Below, one piece after another: positions 8,004 to 16,737 of a stretch of 64,000 nucleotides of DNA. Source of the stretch: RGIG4608 sp045631445 (GTDB lineage Bacteria > Bacillota > Clostridia > Oscillospirales > CAG-272); assembly GCA_045631445.1 (NCBI GenBank), contig JAZQUS010000102.1, positions 52,657-116,656 on the forward strand. The letters run 5' to 3'. The notes under the pieces are model-generated. The model was not told the DNA's origin, made no database searches, and saw nothing but the letters and a program-made list of their open reading frames with translations. The translations under genes and the position numbers were made by a program. Every line of letters starts with the position of its first letter. Positions within the stretch are counted from its first letter, which is position 1.

Positions 8004-9326
8004 TTAGTGAATTGTTATATCGTCGATGGAAACAACCATAATCTGATAGCTGCCGTTATAAACGTCAACTATACCCTTAACGTCAATGGTTTTTCCTCTA
8101 AATGCATCAGCAGTTACAGCTGTTCCGTCTGCATATTTAAGAACAGTTGTTCTAACTTCGATTTTCTTTCCATCCACTTCGCAAGTAATTGTCATAGCAC
8201 CGTCGCTATCACCACCGTTATGAGTAGTGTAAATGCTTTTAACAACAAGATTGCTCATAGAAATCGTAGTGTTAAGTGCAAGCTGTGCATATGAGAACTC
8301 TTTTTCGATTTGCTCATTTTCTTCATCGAAGATTGTGAGTGTTTTAGTGGAGAAGAAGGTTTCTGCAGTTGTGGGAACAAAAGCTGCGGAATGTCCAGTG
8401 CTGATCAAAGCAAGGTTATTAGGATTATCGGGCTCACGTCTTCTATAAGAAAGACCTGAAATCTGATAAATATCACCGGCTTCGTAATATTGAACTGTAC
8501 CAACAATCTTAACCTTATTTCCAACCTTAATTATATTAAGACCGTATCCGTCAAGATTATAGCCCTTGTAGCAGGTAACACCGTGATACATACCCGTTTC
8601 CTCGGAATATGCTTCAACATAAATGCTACCACCGTCATCCTTGGTTACGACGCCTTCAAATGAAACCTTGCATCCCTCATATGCTTCGATATTACAAGCA
8701 AGCTCCAATACCGTAAGGGGAATAGGATCATCATAGAAGAAATCGGGGTCGGTTTTATCAGAATAAACGTAGAGCTTGAGATTTTTGGCCTGATCAATAG
8801 CCTTGCCGCAAATCTCACCGTAGGAGTTTTGTGTAGAGTTAGAAGCAATAGCAAGACCTTCCTGGAGGATTTCGATATTAAGGTTACGGTAATCCGTCAT
8901 ATCGGCGGTTTTATACCAAACCCAAACAAGGTATCTTTCTCCTGTGGAGTCTGCATTCCAAGTATTAGTGTCGCTTTCAATAATTATTGAAACGGCATTT
9001 TCGAGCTTGCTTCTTGTGAAACTTGAGGCAGCTTTGCCCCATTCTTCAATAGCACCCGTAGATTCGGGAGTGTTGATGGCAAGATATCTTGCCTTCAACA
9101 CGCCGTTATCACTAATGCTATTAGGAACATAAAAGTGTGTTGTATCTCCATCAACGTATTGCTTAACAGTAACCTCTTGTGTAAGTCTGCCGGAGTTAAG
9201 GTCGAGCTTAACCTGAGCAACAAAATCGGTTTTCTTAATTTCACCCGAATCCTTACAAGAAATGAGGGAAGTGATAGCAATGCATATCAAGAGAAACAAG
9301 CTTAATATTCTAAAAGCTTTATTCAT
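8004..9326 (-). CDS. lipoprotein with staphylococcal-nuclease-like domain and two OB-like domains
   Basis: 440 aa. Signal peptide with Cys24 as lipidation site (LISC). Residues about 50-165 match the thermonuclease (SNase) fold: VDGDT (D59, D61), KARYLAINTPES (R80, E88), GKAAS helix, and GERYLVWVWY (R131). The Asp that binds calcium in the RLLxVDTPE motif is Asn here (N85), so activity or metal use may differ. Two OB-like domains follow (about 205-305 and 350-440), resembling the layout of YhcR-type secreted nucleases. It lies 45 bases after the solute-binding protein gene of the ABC importer. A role in degrading extracellular DNA or RNA at the cell surface is the simplest reading, but substrate and activity are inferred. 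Confidence 0.82.
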   Translation of the reverse strand: MNKAFRILSLFLLICIAITSLISCKDSGEIKKTDFVAQVKLDLNSGRLTQEVTVKQYVDGDTTHFYVPNSISDNGVLKARYLAINTPESTGAIEEWGKAASSFTRSKLENAVSIIIESDTNTWNADSTGERYLVWVWYKTADMTDYRNLNIEILQEGLAIASNSTQNSYGEICGKAIDQAKNLKLYVYSDKTDPDFFYDDPIPLTVLELACNIEAYEGCKVSFEGVVTKDDGGSIYVEAYSEETGMYHGVTCYKGYNLDGYGLNIIKVGNKVKIVGTVQYYEAGDIYQISGLSYRRREPDNPNNLALISTGHSAAFVPTTAETFFSTKTLTIFDEENEQIEKEFSYAQLALNTTISMSNLVVKSIYTTHNGGDSDGAMTITCEVDGKKIEVRTTVLKYADGTAVTADAFRGKTIDVKGIVDVYNGSYQIMVVSIDDITIH

Positions 9327-9371
9327 AATACTTTTGAAACTTTATTTATTAAATAACTAATTTTGATATAA

Positions 9372-10787
9372 TTATTCGCCAATAGCGCCCTTGCAGTCAG
9401 CAACTGCGTTACTAAACAATTTGTCAATCATTGCATCTCTATCAGCAGCAGGAGTTGTCTGCCAGTTAACCATAGCTGCCTGAAGAAGCTCACCAACTGC
9501 ATCACGTGCGTCGGAAGAACCGTTGAATGCGGGAGATGTGTAGTAGTAATCTGCCTGTTCAAGACAAACCTTAGCGGAAAGAGCTGCAACAAACTCACCG
9601 CCGTCAGCACTTGCCAAGAAATCAGCATAAAGAGGATCGTCAGCTACGGACTTAAGAACAGGAACGTAACCGGAAGCTTCACCGAATTCTGCCTGGAAGG
9701 ATACGTTTGTTGTGAGGAACTTCATGAAGAGCCAAGTTGCTTCTACAACTGCGGGATCCTTATCATAGAACATGCAAAGAGAAGGACCCTGAGAGATAAC
9801 CTTCTTGTTATCAGCATTTGCCTGAGGAATGGATGTGATACCTACTTCGAAGGGATATTCGCCATTAACCTTAGCAGGTCTCTGGTGAGTAGCACCTGCA
9901 GAAGAACCGATTGACATATATGATCTCTGCTTGGGTGTGCCATCTTCATTAACACCCTGTTCAACGAAAAGACCGGATGTGTATGAACCGTAAATTTCCT
10001 GAGTTGTTACGTAACCCTTTTCGTGCCAATCAGCAAATCTCTTAACGAATGCTTTGTTTACATCATTATTAAAGAGGAAGTGGTTACCGTCCTGAGCGGA
10101 TGTGTAAGGACTACCGAGCTGCTCGCACATGGTGATGAACCAGTTAGATTCTGAGTCATAACCGAGAGGAATGCAACCAGGATCGATTTCAAGAATCTTT
10201 GCGCAAAGAGCTTCCATTTCATCCCAAGTTGTGGGAGGAGTAAGGTCGTGCTCTTCAAAGAATGTCTTGTTGTAGTAAAGAACCTCTGTTGATTTGGACA
10301 TAGGAAGTGTGTACATAAGACCGTCACCGAACTGTCTTCCTTCTTCATAGTAAGCAGGAATAAAGTCAGCAATCTGTTCAGCAGTAAGACCAAGAATTTC
10401 GGTTGTACCATCAGCTCTTGTTATTTCCTTTGTGCTGCTAATGTAATCGTCAAGTGTAACTACTGCACCTGCAAGGTTGTACATTGCAACGTGGTCAGGG
10501 TAGCAGTAAGCAATGTTGGGCTGATTGCCAACAGTAAGCTGAGTTTTGATCTTGTCACGAACGTCGTCGTAACCACCCTCTTGAGAGTGAGTGATCTTGA
10601 TGTGGGGATAAAGAGCTTCGAATTCTTTAACATACTCGTCAAGAACTGCACGAAGGTTAGCACCCATTGTGTGATAGAAAACTACTTCGATTCTGCCGTC
10701 GTCAGGTTTCTTGTCATTACATGCTGTAAGAGCAAGCACGCTAAGAATCATAACTAAAACGAGGGCAAGTGAGAGAAATTTTTTCAT
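9372..10787 (-). CDS. ABC transporter extracellular solute-binding lipoprotein (family 1, UgpB/MalE type)
   Basis: 471 aa from ATG 10787 (MKKFLSLALV; AAAGGACGG ribosome-binding site). Signal peptide with lipobox LTAC (Cys23). The body is a family 1 solute-binding protein: EVVFYHTMG strand, PNIAYCYPDH, the hinge region TEVLYYNKTFFEEHDLTPP, TWDEM, and a C-terminal WLFMKFLTT. Such proteins deliver sugars, oligosaccharides or glycerol-3-phosphate diesters to the paired permeases. Ligand residues cannot be read with confidence. The genes upstream encode the two permeases and the ATPase, so the importer is complete. The following nuclease lipoprotein raises the possibility of a nucleotide-derived or phosphosugar ligand (inference). 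Confidence 0.9.
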   Translation of the reverse strand: MKKFLSLALVLVMILSVLALTACNDKKPDDGRIEVVFYHTMGANLRAVLDEYVKEFEALYPHIKITHSQEGGYDDVRDKIKTQLTVGNQPNIAYCYPDHVAMYNLAGAVVTLDDYISSTKEITRADGTTEILGLTAEQIADFIPAYYEEGRQFGDGLMYTLPMSKSTEVLYYNKTFFEEHDLTPPTTWDEMEALCAKILEIDPGCIPLGYDSESNWFITMCEQLGSPYTSAQDGNHFLFNNDVNKAFVKRFADWHEKGYVTTQEIYGSYTSGLFVEQGVNEDGTPKQRSYMSIGSSAGATHQRPAKVNGEYPFEVGITSIPQANADNKKVISQGPSLCMFYDKDPAVVEATWLFMKFLTTNVSFQAEFGEASGYVPVLKSVADDPLYADFLASADGGEFVAALSAKVCLEQADYYYTSPAFNGSSDARDAVGELLQAAMVNWQTTPAADRDAMIDKLFSNAVADCKGAIGE

Positions 10788-10825
10788 TGGTTTTGTCCGT
10801 CCTTTCATTAATGAAAAATTTTATT

Positions 10826-10848
10826 TATTATTGCCTTTCGGCTAATAA
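10826..10848 (-). other. intercistronic hairpin before the solute-binding protein gene
   Basis: On the minus strand GCC-GAAA-GGC with flanking A/T pairs forms a GNRA-capped hairpin between the last permease gene and the solute-binding protein gene. Such elements often stabilise the 5' end of the binding-protein mRNA so that it exceeds the permease mRNA. The function here is inferred. Confidence 0.4.
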
Positions 10849-10856
10849 CCATTAGA

Positions 10857-11798
10857 TTATCCTTTGATACCACTTCGTGATACACCCTTCATGATATATT
10901 TTCTAAAGAAAAGGAATACCATAAAGAGAGGAATAGATACCATTGCAACGGCAGCCATCTGTACGGGATAGTTAACCATATCTACAGCACCATCAACAGA
11001 GTAATCACCGCCACGAATACCGTTTGTTACCAAAAGGAAATTGTCGTCTTCGATAACGAGGTTGGGCCATACGTATGTGTTCCAAGCACCCATCATTTTA
11101 AGAATTGTGATGGAAATGATTGTTGGAAGAGCAAGGGGAATCATAACCTTCCAAAGATACTTAATATCACTTACGCCGTCAACCTTAGCAGCAAGATATA
11201 ATTCATTTGGAATTTGCAAGAAGTTCTGCCTTAAAAGATAAATATAGAACGTACTTACAAGGAAAGGCACAATAAGAATTGTGAATCCCCATTTATCAGT
11301 ATTGCCCCAACCAAACTTAAATACAGTTTGATAGTTGGTAATCGTAAATAATTCACCGGGAATCATCATAGTTGCCAAAAGTCCCGCAAACAAAGTATCT
11401 TTACCCTTGAATTCAAGTCGCGCAAAAGCAAAAGCGGAAAGAATTGTAATAACAAGGGAGAGAAGAGTAGAAACGATACCTACGTAAACGGTATTCAAAA
11501 ATACTCTTTCAAGGTTAGCGGCCTCTAAAGCCAACGCATAGTTTTTCCATTTGATGACCTCAGGCCATAATGTAGGAGTCACCCTGGTATATTCTTCATA
11601 GCTTTTAACAGAAGAAATAAGCATCCAGTAGAATGGGAAAAGGATGATTACAGCCATTACAATAAGGAAAGCATACACGGCAACATAGCCGAGAACCTTC
11701 ATTACCTTAGCGGTTCTGTTAACCTCTTTCATATTCTTTTCCTTCATAACGCGAAGGGAAGAGGTATTAGAAGGAGAAGTTATATTATTATTATTCAT
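10857..11798 (-). CDS. ABC sugar-type permease, UgpE/MalG family
   Basis: 313 aa inner-membrane component of a carbohydrate-uptake-type-1 importer. About six membrane segments, the first at about 36-58 (VAVYAFLIVMAVIILFPFYW). The EAA loop that docks on the ATPase is visible as LAAKVDGVSDIKYLWK followed by IPLALP. The N-terminus is unusually long and Asn/Ser-rich (MNNNNITSPSNTSS) before the first membrane segment. The start has a clear AGGAGGG site. It lies between the UgpA-type permease and the solute-binding protein. Confidence 0.92.
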   Translation of the reverse strand: MNNNNITSPSNTSSLRVMKEKNMKEVNRTAKVMKVLGYVAVYAFLIVMAVIILFPFYWMLISSVKSYEEYTRVTPTLWPEVIKWKNYALALEAANLERVFLNTVYVGIVSTLLSLVITILSAFAFARLEFKGKDTLFAGLLATMMIPGELFTITNYQTVFKFGWGNTDKWGFTILIVPFLVSTFYIYLLRQNFLQIPNELYLAAKVDGVSDIKYLWKVMIPLALPTIISITILKMMGAWNTYVWPNLVIEDDNFLLVTNGIRGGDYSVDGAVDMVNYPVQMAAVAMVSIPLFMVFLFFRKYIMKGVSRSGIKG

Positions 11799-11814
11799 TC
11801 TTTTGCCCTCCTAA

Positions 11815-12762
11815 TTAATAATAAGTAGTCTTTTTACTAATAGCGAGATTAATCATCGTTACAATAAAGATGATTACAAACAGGATAAGCGCCGCAGCGG
11901 AAGCTCTACCTGTATCACCACGCTCAATTGAGTCATAAATTAGACCAACTATAGTATTAAGACGACCCTTGGCGCCGGCAGGACCCATTCCATCGTCAAA
12001 AATACCAACAACGCTGGTATATTCTTTAAATCCGCCAATGAAACCTGTGATAACAACATAAGTAATCATAGGAGAAAGAAGCGGTACCGTAATTCTTGTG
12101 AATGTACGAACCTTACCTGTACCGTCTACCTTAGCAGCGTCATAATATTGCTTGTTAACACTTTGAAGTGCGCCAAGAAGAACGAGTATCTTAAAGGGAA
12201 GAGCGTTCCAAACAATATAAACTATCATAACGAACATATTAGACTCATATGTGGATCCGGCATTAATCCAGTTGTGCCAATCGAAACCAAGAGCCATTAA
12301 TACGTTGTTAATTATACCATAGTTTTGAGGAATCGCATTTGATGCACTAAGGTTACCAACAACGTTAAACATTGCCGCAAATACCATACCAATAGCAATG
12401 GAGTTGGTAACGTAAGGAAGGAAATAGATTGTTTGTAAAAATCTCTGGAATGGCTTTATTGCATTTAAGCATACAGAAATAAGCAATGCAATAAAGGTAG
12501 AGAGAATAACTGTGGGAACACATAAAAGAATCGTATTCTTAAGTGCAGTAATAAACTTATCACCTTGAAGCACGGTTTTAAAATTCTTGAAACCCCACTC
12601 AAAGCCCCATCTGCCAAGTCTAATTGCAGACAAGGTATTGTAGTCCTCCTGGAAAGCCATAATTACTGTATTTACTATAGGATACACAGTAAATACAAGA
12701 AGTAAAACGAGCGCAGGAGCAAGATAGAGCCACGCTTTCCATTGTTGTTTGCTATCTACCAT
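11815..12762 (-). CDS. ABC sugar-type permease, UgpA/MalF family
   Basis: 315 aa, six predicted membrane segments beginning at about residue 11 (WLYLAPALVLLLVFTVYPI). EAA loop YYDAAKVDGTGKVRTFTRI followed by VPLLSP. It pairs with the UgpE-type permease 16 bases downstream. Its ribosome-binding site (TAAGGAG) contains the stop codon of the ATPase gene, so the two are translationally coupled. Confidence 0.92.
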   Translation of the reverse strand: MVDSKQQWKAWLYLAPALVLLLVFTVYPIVNTVIMAFQEDYNTLSAIRLGRWGFEWGFKNFKTVLQGDKFITALKNTILLCVPTVILSTFIALLISVCLNAIKPFQRFLQTIYFLPYVTNSIAIGMVFAAMFNVVGNLSASNAIPQNYGIINNVLMALGFDWHNWINAGSTYESNMFVMIVYIVWNALPFKILVLLGALQSVNKQYYDAAKVDGTGKVRTFTRITVPLLSPMITYVVITGFIGGFKEYTSVVGIFDDGMGPAGAKGRLNTIVGLIYDSIERGDTGRASAAALILFVIIFIVTMINLAISKKTTYY

Positions 12763-12774
12763 AATTAACTCTCC

Positions 12775-13872
12775 TTAAAAATAGATTCTCTCTTCGGTAT
12801 CCTTATTGAAAATAAATACCTTATGAGGCTTGAGAGAGAAAGCTACGGTCTTAGCTGTTGTATCGATGCTAGCATCAGAGTTGATGATGGATCTTACAAC
12901 GGGATTGTGAGAATTAGGATGTCTTGAAACAACACTAACGTCACGTCCCATAACTTCAATATTAGAGATATTTGTAACGAATGCTCCGTTAGGATCAAGA
13001 TTAAATCCTTCGGGACGAACACCAACGATTACGCGTTGATTTGCAACACCCGGAACGTCAAGAACTGCTCCGTCTCCAATAAGAAGCTTGCCATCCTTAA
13101 CCTCACCGTCAAATACGTTAATCGGAGGAGTACCAAGGAACTTCGCAACGAAGAGATTAGCAGGATTATCATATACATCCTGGGGCTTACCAACCTGCTG
13201 AACAACACCGAGCTTCATAACAACAATGAAGTCTGAGATGCTCATTGCTTCTTCCTGGTCGTGAGTTACGAAAATTGTTGTGATGCCTGTTTCCATCTGA
13301 ATTCTCTTAATTTCTTCACGAGTCTGAAGTCTAAGACGTGCGTCAAGGTTGGAAAGAGGTTCATCAAGAAGGAGAACGCGAGGCATTTTAACAAGAGCAC
13401 GTGCAATAGCAACACGCTGCTGCTGACCACCTGAAAGCTCACTGGGCTTTCTGTCCATAAGCTCGTCAATCTGAACGAGCTTTGCGGCCTCAAAAGCTCT
13501 TTCAAGCATTTCGTCTTTATTGAGCTTATCAGCTCCCTTGAGATTCTGCAAGGGGAACAAAATGTTTTGCTTTACTGTCATATGAGGGTAAAGCGCATAG
13601 TTCTGGAATACCAAACCTACGCCACGTTTTTCGGTCGGAAGCTCGGTAACGTCTTCATCACCGAAGAAAATCTGACCGGAAGAAGGTTTTTGCAAACCAC
13701 TAATCATGTAGAGGGTAGTACTTTTACCGCATCCTGAAGGACCAAGCAAGCCAATAAGCTTACCGTCAGGAATTTCGATATTAAAGTTATTCACCGCTAC
13801 AACATCCTCGCCAACCTTTTTCTTGTCACGGTTGGGAAAGACTTTTGTTAAATTCTGCAAAACAACTTTCAT
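12775..13872 (-). CDS. ugpC: ABC transporter ATPase, UgpC/MsmX/MalK family
   Basis: 365 aa cytoplasmic ATPase that drives carbohydrate-type ABC importers. Walker A GPSGCGKST, Q-loop FQNYALYPHMTV, signature LSGGQQQRVAIARAL, Walker B VLLLDEPLSNLD and H-loop VTHDQEEAMS are all intact, and a C-terminal TOBE-type regulatory domain is present (about 240-365). It opens the transporter cluster, an order opposite to the common one with the binding protein first. MsmX-type ATPases may serve several importers; here a dedicated partner set follows. Confidence 0.93.
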   Translation of the reverse strand: MKVVLQNLTKVFPNRDKKKVGEDVVAVNNFNIEIPDGKLIGLLGPSGCGKSTTLYMISGLQKPSSGQIFFGDEDVTELPTEKRGVGLVFQNYALYPHMTVKQNILFPLQNLKGADKLNKDEMLERAFEAAKLVQIDELMDRKPSELSGGQQQRVAIARALVKMPRVLLLDEPLSNLDARLRLQTREEIKRIQMETGITTIFVTHDQEEAMSISDFIVVMKLGVVQQVGKPQDVYDNPANLFVAKFLGTPPINVFDGEVKDGKLLIGDGAVLDVPGVANQRVIVGVRPEGFNLDPNGAFVTNISNIEVMGRDVSVVSRHPNSHNPVVRSIINSDASIDTTAKTVAFSLKPHKVFIFNKDTEERIYF

Positions 13873-13919
13873 AATATCTCCATTTCTTTATATAAAAAAT
13901 TTTTTGAGAACAAGTGTGA

Positions 13920-14723
13920 TTAAAAATATTTTGCATTCTTAACCTCTTCGTTATGAATGCTAAGTCTGTATTCGTTTTTAGCTTCAACTGAATCAAAGAT
14001 CATCTGACTTTGAAAATCCACTAAAACTGTAGATGATAAAACATCGTGTATCATAGAATTGGTTTTAGTTGCTATCAAGAGAATAATTTCGAATATAAGT
14101 ATTAAAGGAATCACCAAAAGCATAAGCCCGCCGCCTACACCGTAAAATATCATAAGAATAATAACAACGGGAATCATCGTTTCAACGGTATACTTACCTA
14201 AAATTGAACGAACAAACATTATAAGCGGAGTCACCCTAACACCATCAATTCTCATAACAGCAAGTGAAAATATCTTCTTTCCAATAGTCTGTCCATTTTT
14301 GAAAATTGCAGGAACAATTAATTCAAGTATCACGAATGCCAAAAGGAAGCTAAGAGAAAACATCAAGAGAGTTAAATTCATTATTATCAAATACGTCTCA
14401 GAAATCTCGGAGTCAGTATTTACTGCCTTCAAACACTCCTCCATCGTTTTAACAACCTCTTGGGGAAGAGCACTCTTTTCTTCATCGGTCATCACAGAAA
14501 ATGAATCCAAACTCACGTTATGTTCTTTAACTATATTAGGGATACCATAGCTTTCTTCAATTTGAGCAATTTTGTCAGACATCGCGTTAGAATACGAATC
14601 GTAATTCGTAACGGAAGAGATAATCCACATAAATCCGGTAACGAGAATTATCAATAAAATCAAGTCAAGCAAAAAAGCCATAAATCTTTTTAATAAGCTT
14701 GCTTTTTGCAAATCATAAATCAT
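13920..14723 (-). CDS. RDD-family integral membrane protein
   Basis: 267 aa. The N-terminal helix KRFMAFLLDLILLIILV carries the Arg and Asp residues that name the RDD family, and the second signature GQTIGKKIFSLAVMRIDG is at about 158-175. About four membrane helices, with a long extracytoplasmic or loop region at 40-100 between helices 1 and 2. The role of the family is poorly known; some members act in ion exchange. It is 47 bases upstream of the ATPase gene with no clear terminator between, so it may be the first gene of the transporter operon. Confidence 0.85.
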   Translation of the reverse strand: MIYDLQKASLLKRFMAFLLDLILLIILVTGFMWIISSVTNYDSYSNAMSDKIAQIEESYGIPNIVKEHNVSLDSFSVMTDEEKSALPQEVVKTMEECLKAVNTDSEISETYLIIMNLTLLMFSLSFLLAFVILELIVPAIFKNGQTIGKKIFSLAVMRIDGVRVTPLIMFVRSILGKYTVETMIPVVIILMIFYGVGGGLMLLVIPLILIFEIILLIATKTNSMIHDVLSSTVLVDFQSQMIFDSVEAKNEYRLSIHNEEVKNAKYF

Positions 14724-15027
14724 CTAATGAAACCTTCCATATTAATATTATTAGAAAGGGTATGTAAACGAAAATTGACATAGTTATAAATCATAAAATT
14801 ACCCTACATACATAATAGCACAAACTTCTGCAAAAAACAACCCTTTTTTTTATTAATTTATTAGAAAAAATTACTTTTCGTCACTTTGCCAAAAAAGTCA
14901 CCACAAAAACGCGTTAAAAAGTCATTTCAAACAAATCAAGCACGAGCAAAATACCCAAATAATCATATTTTTAGCCATTTTTTATAAAAAACGCAACAGA
15001 ATTGACTTCTGTTGCGTTTGTGCAATT
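14724..15027. other. intergenic region: promoter for rdd/ABC operon and AT-rich spacer
   Basis: About 300 bases without a gene. A minus-strand promoter candidate is TTGTTT (14840-14835), 17 bp, TATTAT (14817-14812). Downstream of it on that strand GTATGTA and TACATAC form an inverted repeat about 40 bases apart that also pairs GGGTA with TACCC, a possible leader hairpin. The rest (14841-14989) is AT-rich and shows nothing recognisable. Confidence 0.45.
14990..15018 (-). terminator. terminator after the CorC-type transporter gene
   Basis: AACGCAACAGAA (14990-15001) pairs with TTCTGTTGCGTT (15007-15018); the minus strand continues TTTTTATAAAAAA. Confidence 0.85.
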
Positions 15028-16365
15028 TTACTCAATAGTGTCTTCCTCTTCAGAAGGAATTTCTTCGGGTTTAACGTAAACCTCAATTTCGTGCGACATT
15101 ATATCATCCGCTTTTGTAACAATAATGGAAAGCTTGTCATAATCGAATGTGAAACCAACCTCAGGAATTGACTCAGCACGTTCATTAACCCAACCGTTAA
15201 CAGTTGTCGAATCACTTTCTTCATCGCTGTCAATTTCAAAGAATGTAAAGAATTCATCAAGAGAAACTGTTGAGAGGACTCTATACTTGTCATCACCGAT
15301 TGATTTTATCGGTTCAATGGCTTCGTCAAGCTCATCCCAAATTTCTCCAACCAGCTCTTCAATAATATCTTCCATACTAACAACACCAGAGGTTACGCCA
15401 TATTCGTTAACAACTATAGCAATATGATTGTGAGTATCCTGCATTTCCTTGAGAAGAGCATCAAGGTGCATCGTTTCAGGCACATATTTAGGAGGGAACA
15501 TAGCATTCTCAAGCTTGTATTTAGGATTGGTGTGATTAAGCAAATATTCTCGCGCATAAAGTACACCAATAATTTTGTCAAGCGTTTCCTCATAAACAGG
15601 AATACGAGAATAACCCTCTTCTTTAATAATTTTAATAAGTTGCTTTTCAGTAATATCACTTGGAATAGCAACGATGGATGATCTTTGGGTCATAACATCC
15701 GCAGCGGTAAGATTGTCAAGCTTAAATACGTTTTTGATATATTCAACGTCGTCCTCGTCAAGACCACCTTCATCGGCTCCTGCATCAAGCATAGTAACGA
15801 TGTCCTCTTCAGAAACGGTTTCTTCCTTTTCGTTAGGGTCAATTCCAAACAATCTAAGTATACCGTTTGTGGAAATAGTAAGGAACCAAATAACAGGTTT
15901 AAGAATTGTTGTAAGAACCGAAACAACACCGCAGAATGATTTAGCAACCTTTTCCTTGTGCTTCATAGCGATTCTCTTGGGTACAAGTTCGCCGAGCACA
16001 AGAGTGAAATAAGAGAGAATAAGGGTTACCAAAATAACGGATATGGTTTGAACCGCCTCCGCCTTTGCTCCGGTAAGAGCAAAGCGATGCTGAAGCATAA
16101 TAGCAAGCATATCGCCGAAGCTGTCAGCAGCAAAAGCTGAACCCAAAAATCCTGCAAGAGTTATACCAACCTGAATGGTTGATAAAAACTTAGTGGGATC
16201 ATCAAGAATTTTAAGTATTTTGGTTGCTTTTTTGTCACCGTCATCAGCAAGTGCTTTCATTTTTTGACTATTTAATGAAATAACAGCAATTTCAGTAGCA
16301 GCAAAAAAAGCATTAAGTGCGATAAGTAAAAATTGTAATAATAGTTGTCTAAATATAGTAGACAT
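15028..16365 (-). CDS. CNNM/CorC (HlyC) family transporter, likely Mg2+ exporter-type
   Basis: 445 aa. N-terminal CNNM/DUF21 membrane domain (about 1-190, with the hallmark LNAFFAATEIAVISLN), a CBS pair (about 205-330; MTQRSSIVAIP and YSRIPVYEETLDKIIGVLY), and a C-terminal CorC_HlyC domain (about 345-430). Relatives such as MpfA export magnesium; older names say hemolysin, which is not supported. A ribosome-binding site (GGAGG) precedes the ATG. Its 5' region holds a structured RNA with its own promoter (16415-16581), which may be a regulatory leader for this gene or a separate ncRNA. Confidence 0.9.
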   Translation of the reverse strand: MSTIFRQLLLQFLLIALNAFFAATEIAVISLNSQKMKALADDGDKKATKILKILDDPTKFLSTIQVGITLAGFLGSAFAADSFGDMLAIMLQHRFALTGAKAEAVQTISVILVTLILSYFTLVLGELVPKRIAMKHKEKVAKSFCGVVSVLTTILKPVIWFLTISTNGILRLFGIDPNEKEETVSEEDIVTMLDAGADEGGLDEDDVEYIKNVFKLDNLTAADVMTQRSSIVAIPSDITEKQLIKIIKEEGYSRIPVYEETLDKIIGVLYAREYLLNHTNPKYKLENAMFPPKYVPETMHLDALLKEMQDTHNHIAIVVNEYGVTSGVVSMEDIIEELVGEIWDELDEAIEPIKSIGDDKYRVLSTVSLDEFFTFFEIDSDEESDSTTVNGWVNERAESIPEVGFTFDYDKLSIIVTKADDIMSHEIEVYVKPEEIPSEEEDTIE

Positions 16366-16414
16366 AAATCCTCCAAATAAAATAAATTTTGTTCATTAAA
16401 GTAAAAAATAAAAA

Positions 16415-16581
16415 TTCAACCAACTCACGAAATAATCGGTGAGTGGATTTTTTTGCCCAAGAACGAGCAATTACACCTGAACAAAATTAAATTAATGGAA
16501 TGCTTGTCGTTAAATAACCGAGTCACAGGGCAACTTCGGGGTAATGGGTCCACAGTAGTAAACTCCTTTCATAGATATACA
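16415..16581 (-). ncRNA. unassigned structured RNA (regulatory leader or stand-alone, 6S-like candidate)
   Basis: A minus-strand transcript of about 165 nt is predicted from the promoter at 16616-16588. It can fold as one long hairpin: GUGGA near the 5' side pairs with UCCAC near the 3' side, UUGCCC pairs with GGGCAA, and AACG/AGCA pair with UGCU/CGUU around an AU-rich loop. A second hairpin, CCACUCAC with GUGAGUUGG (16446-16420), is followed by TTGAATTTTTATTTTTT, a terminator-like end about 55 bases before the CorC-type gene. The stretch CCCUGUGACUCGG is reminiscent of the conserved part of 6S RNA, but I cannot confirm that. It does not match the M-box, yybP-ykoY, SAM or T-box signatures I know. 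Confidence 0.45.
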
Positions 16582-16587
16582 GCGTGT

Positions 16588-16616
16588 ATTATAGCACACA
16601 TTTCGTCGAATTTCAA
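16588..16616 (-). promoter_or_regulatory. strong sigma-A promoter for the structured RNA
   Basis: Read on the minus strand: TTGAAA (16616-16611), 17 bp, TATAAT (16593-16588). Confidence 0.75.
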
Positions 16617-16677
16617 TAGGTTTTTCACATATTTTTAGTATTTTATAAAAAAAGAAATATAAATAATCAAATATTAG

Positions 16678-16706
16678 TTGACTAAATAATCGATTTATGA
16701 TAAAAT
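16678..16706 (+). promoter_or_regulatory. promoter for the cysteine desulfidase family gene
   Basis: TTGACT (16678-16683), 17 bp, TAAAAT (16701-16706), about 30 bases before the start codon. It is divergent from the RNA promoter. Confidence 0.6.
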
Positions 16707-16737
16707 TAATTAATTATTTTTTGAAAGGAAGTTCATT

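Noticed and set aside
14724..15027. Possible small gene in the AT-rich spacer
   Set aside because: No reading frame with a ribosome-binding site was seen; only promoter and terminator signals.
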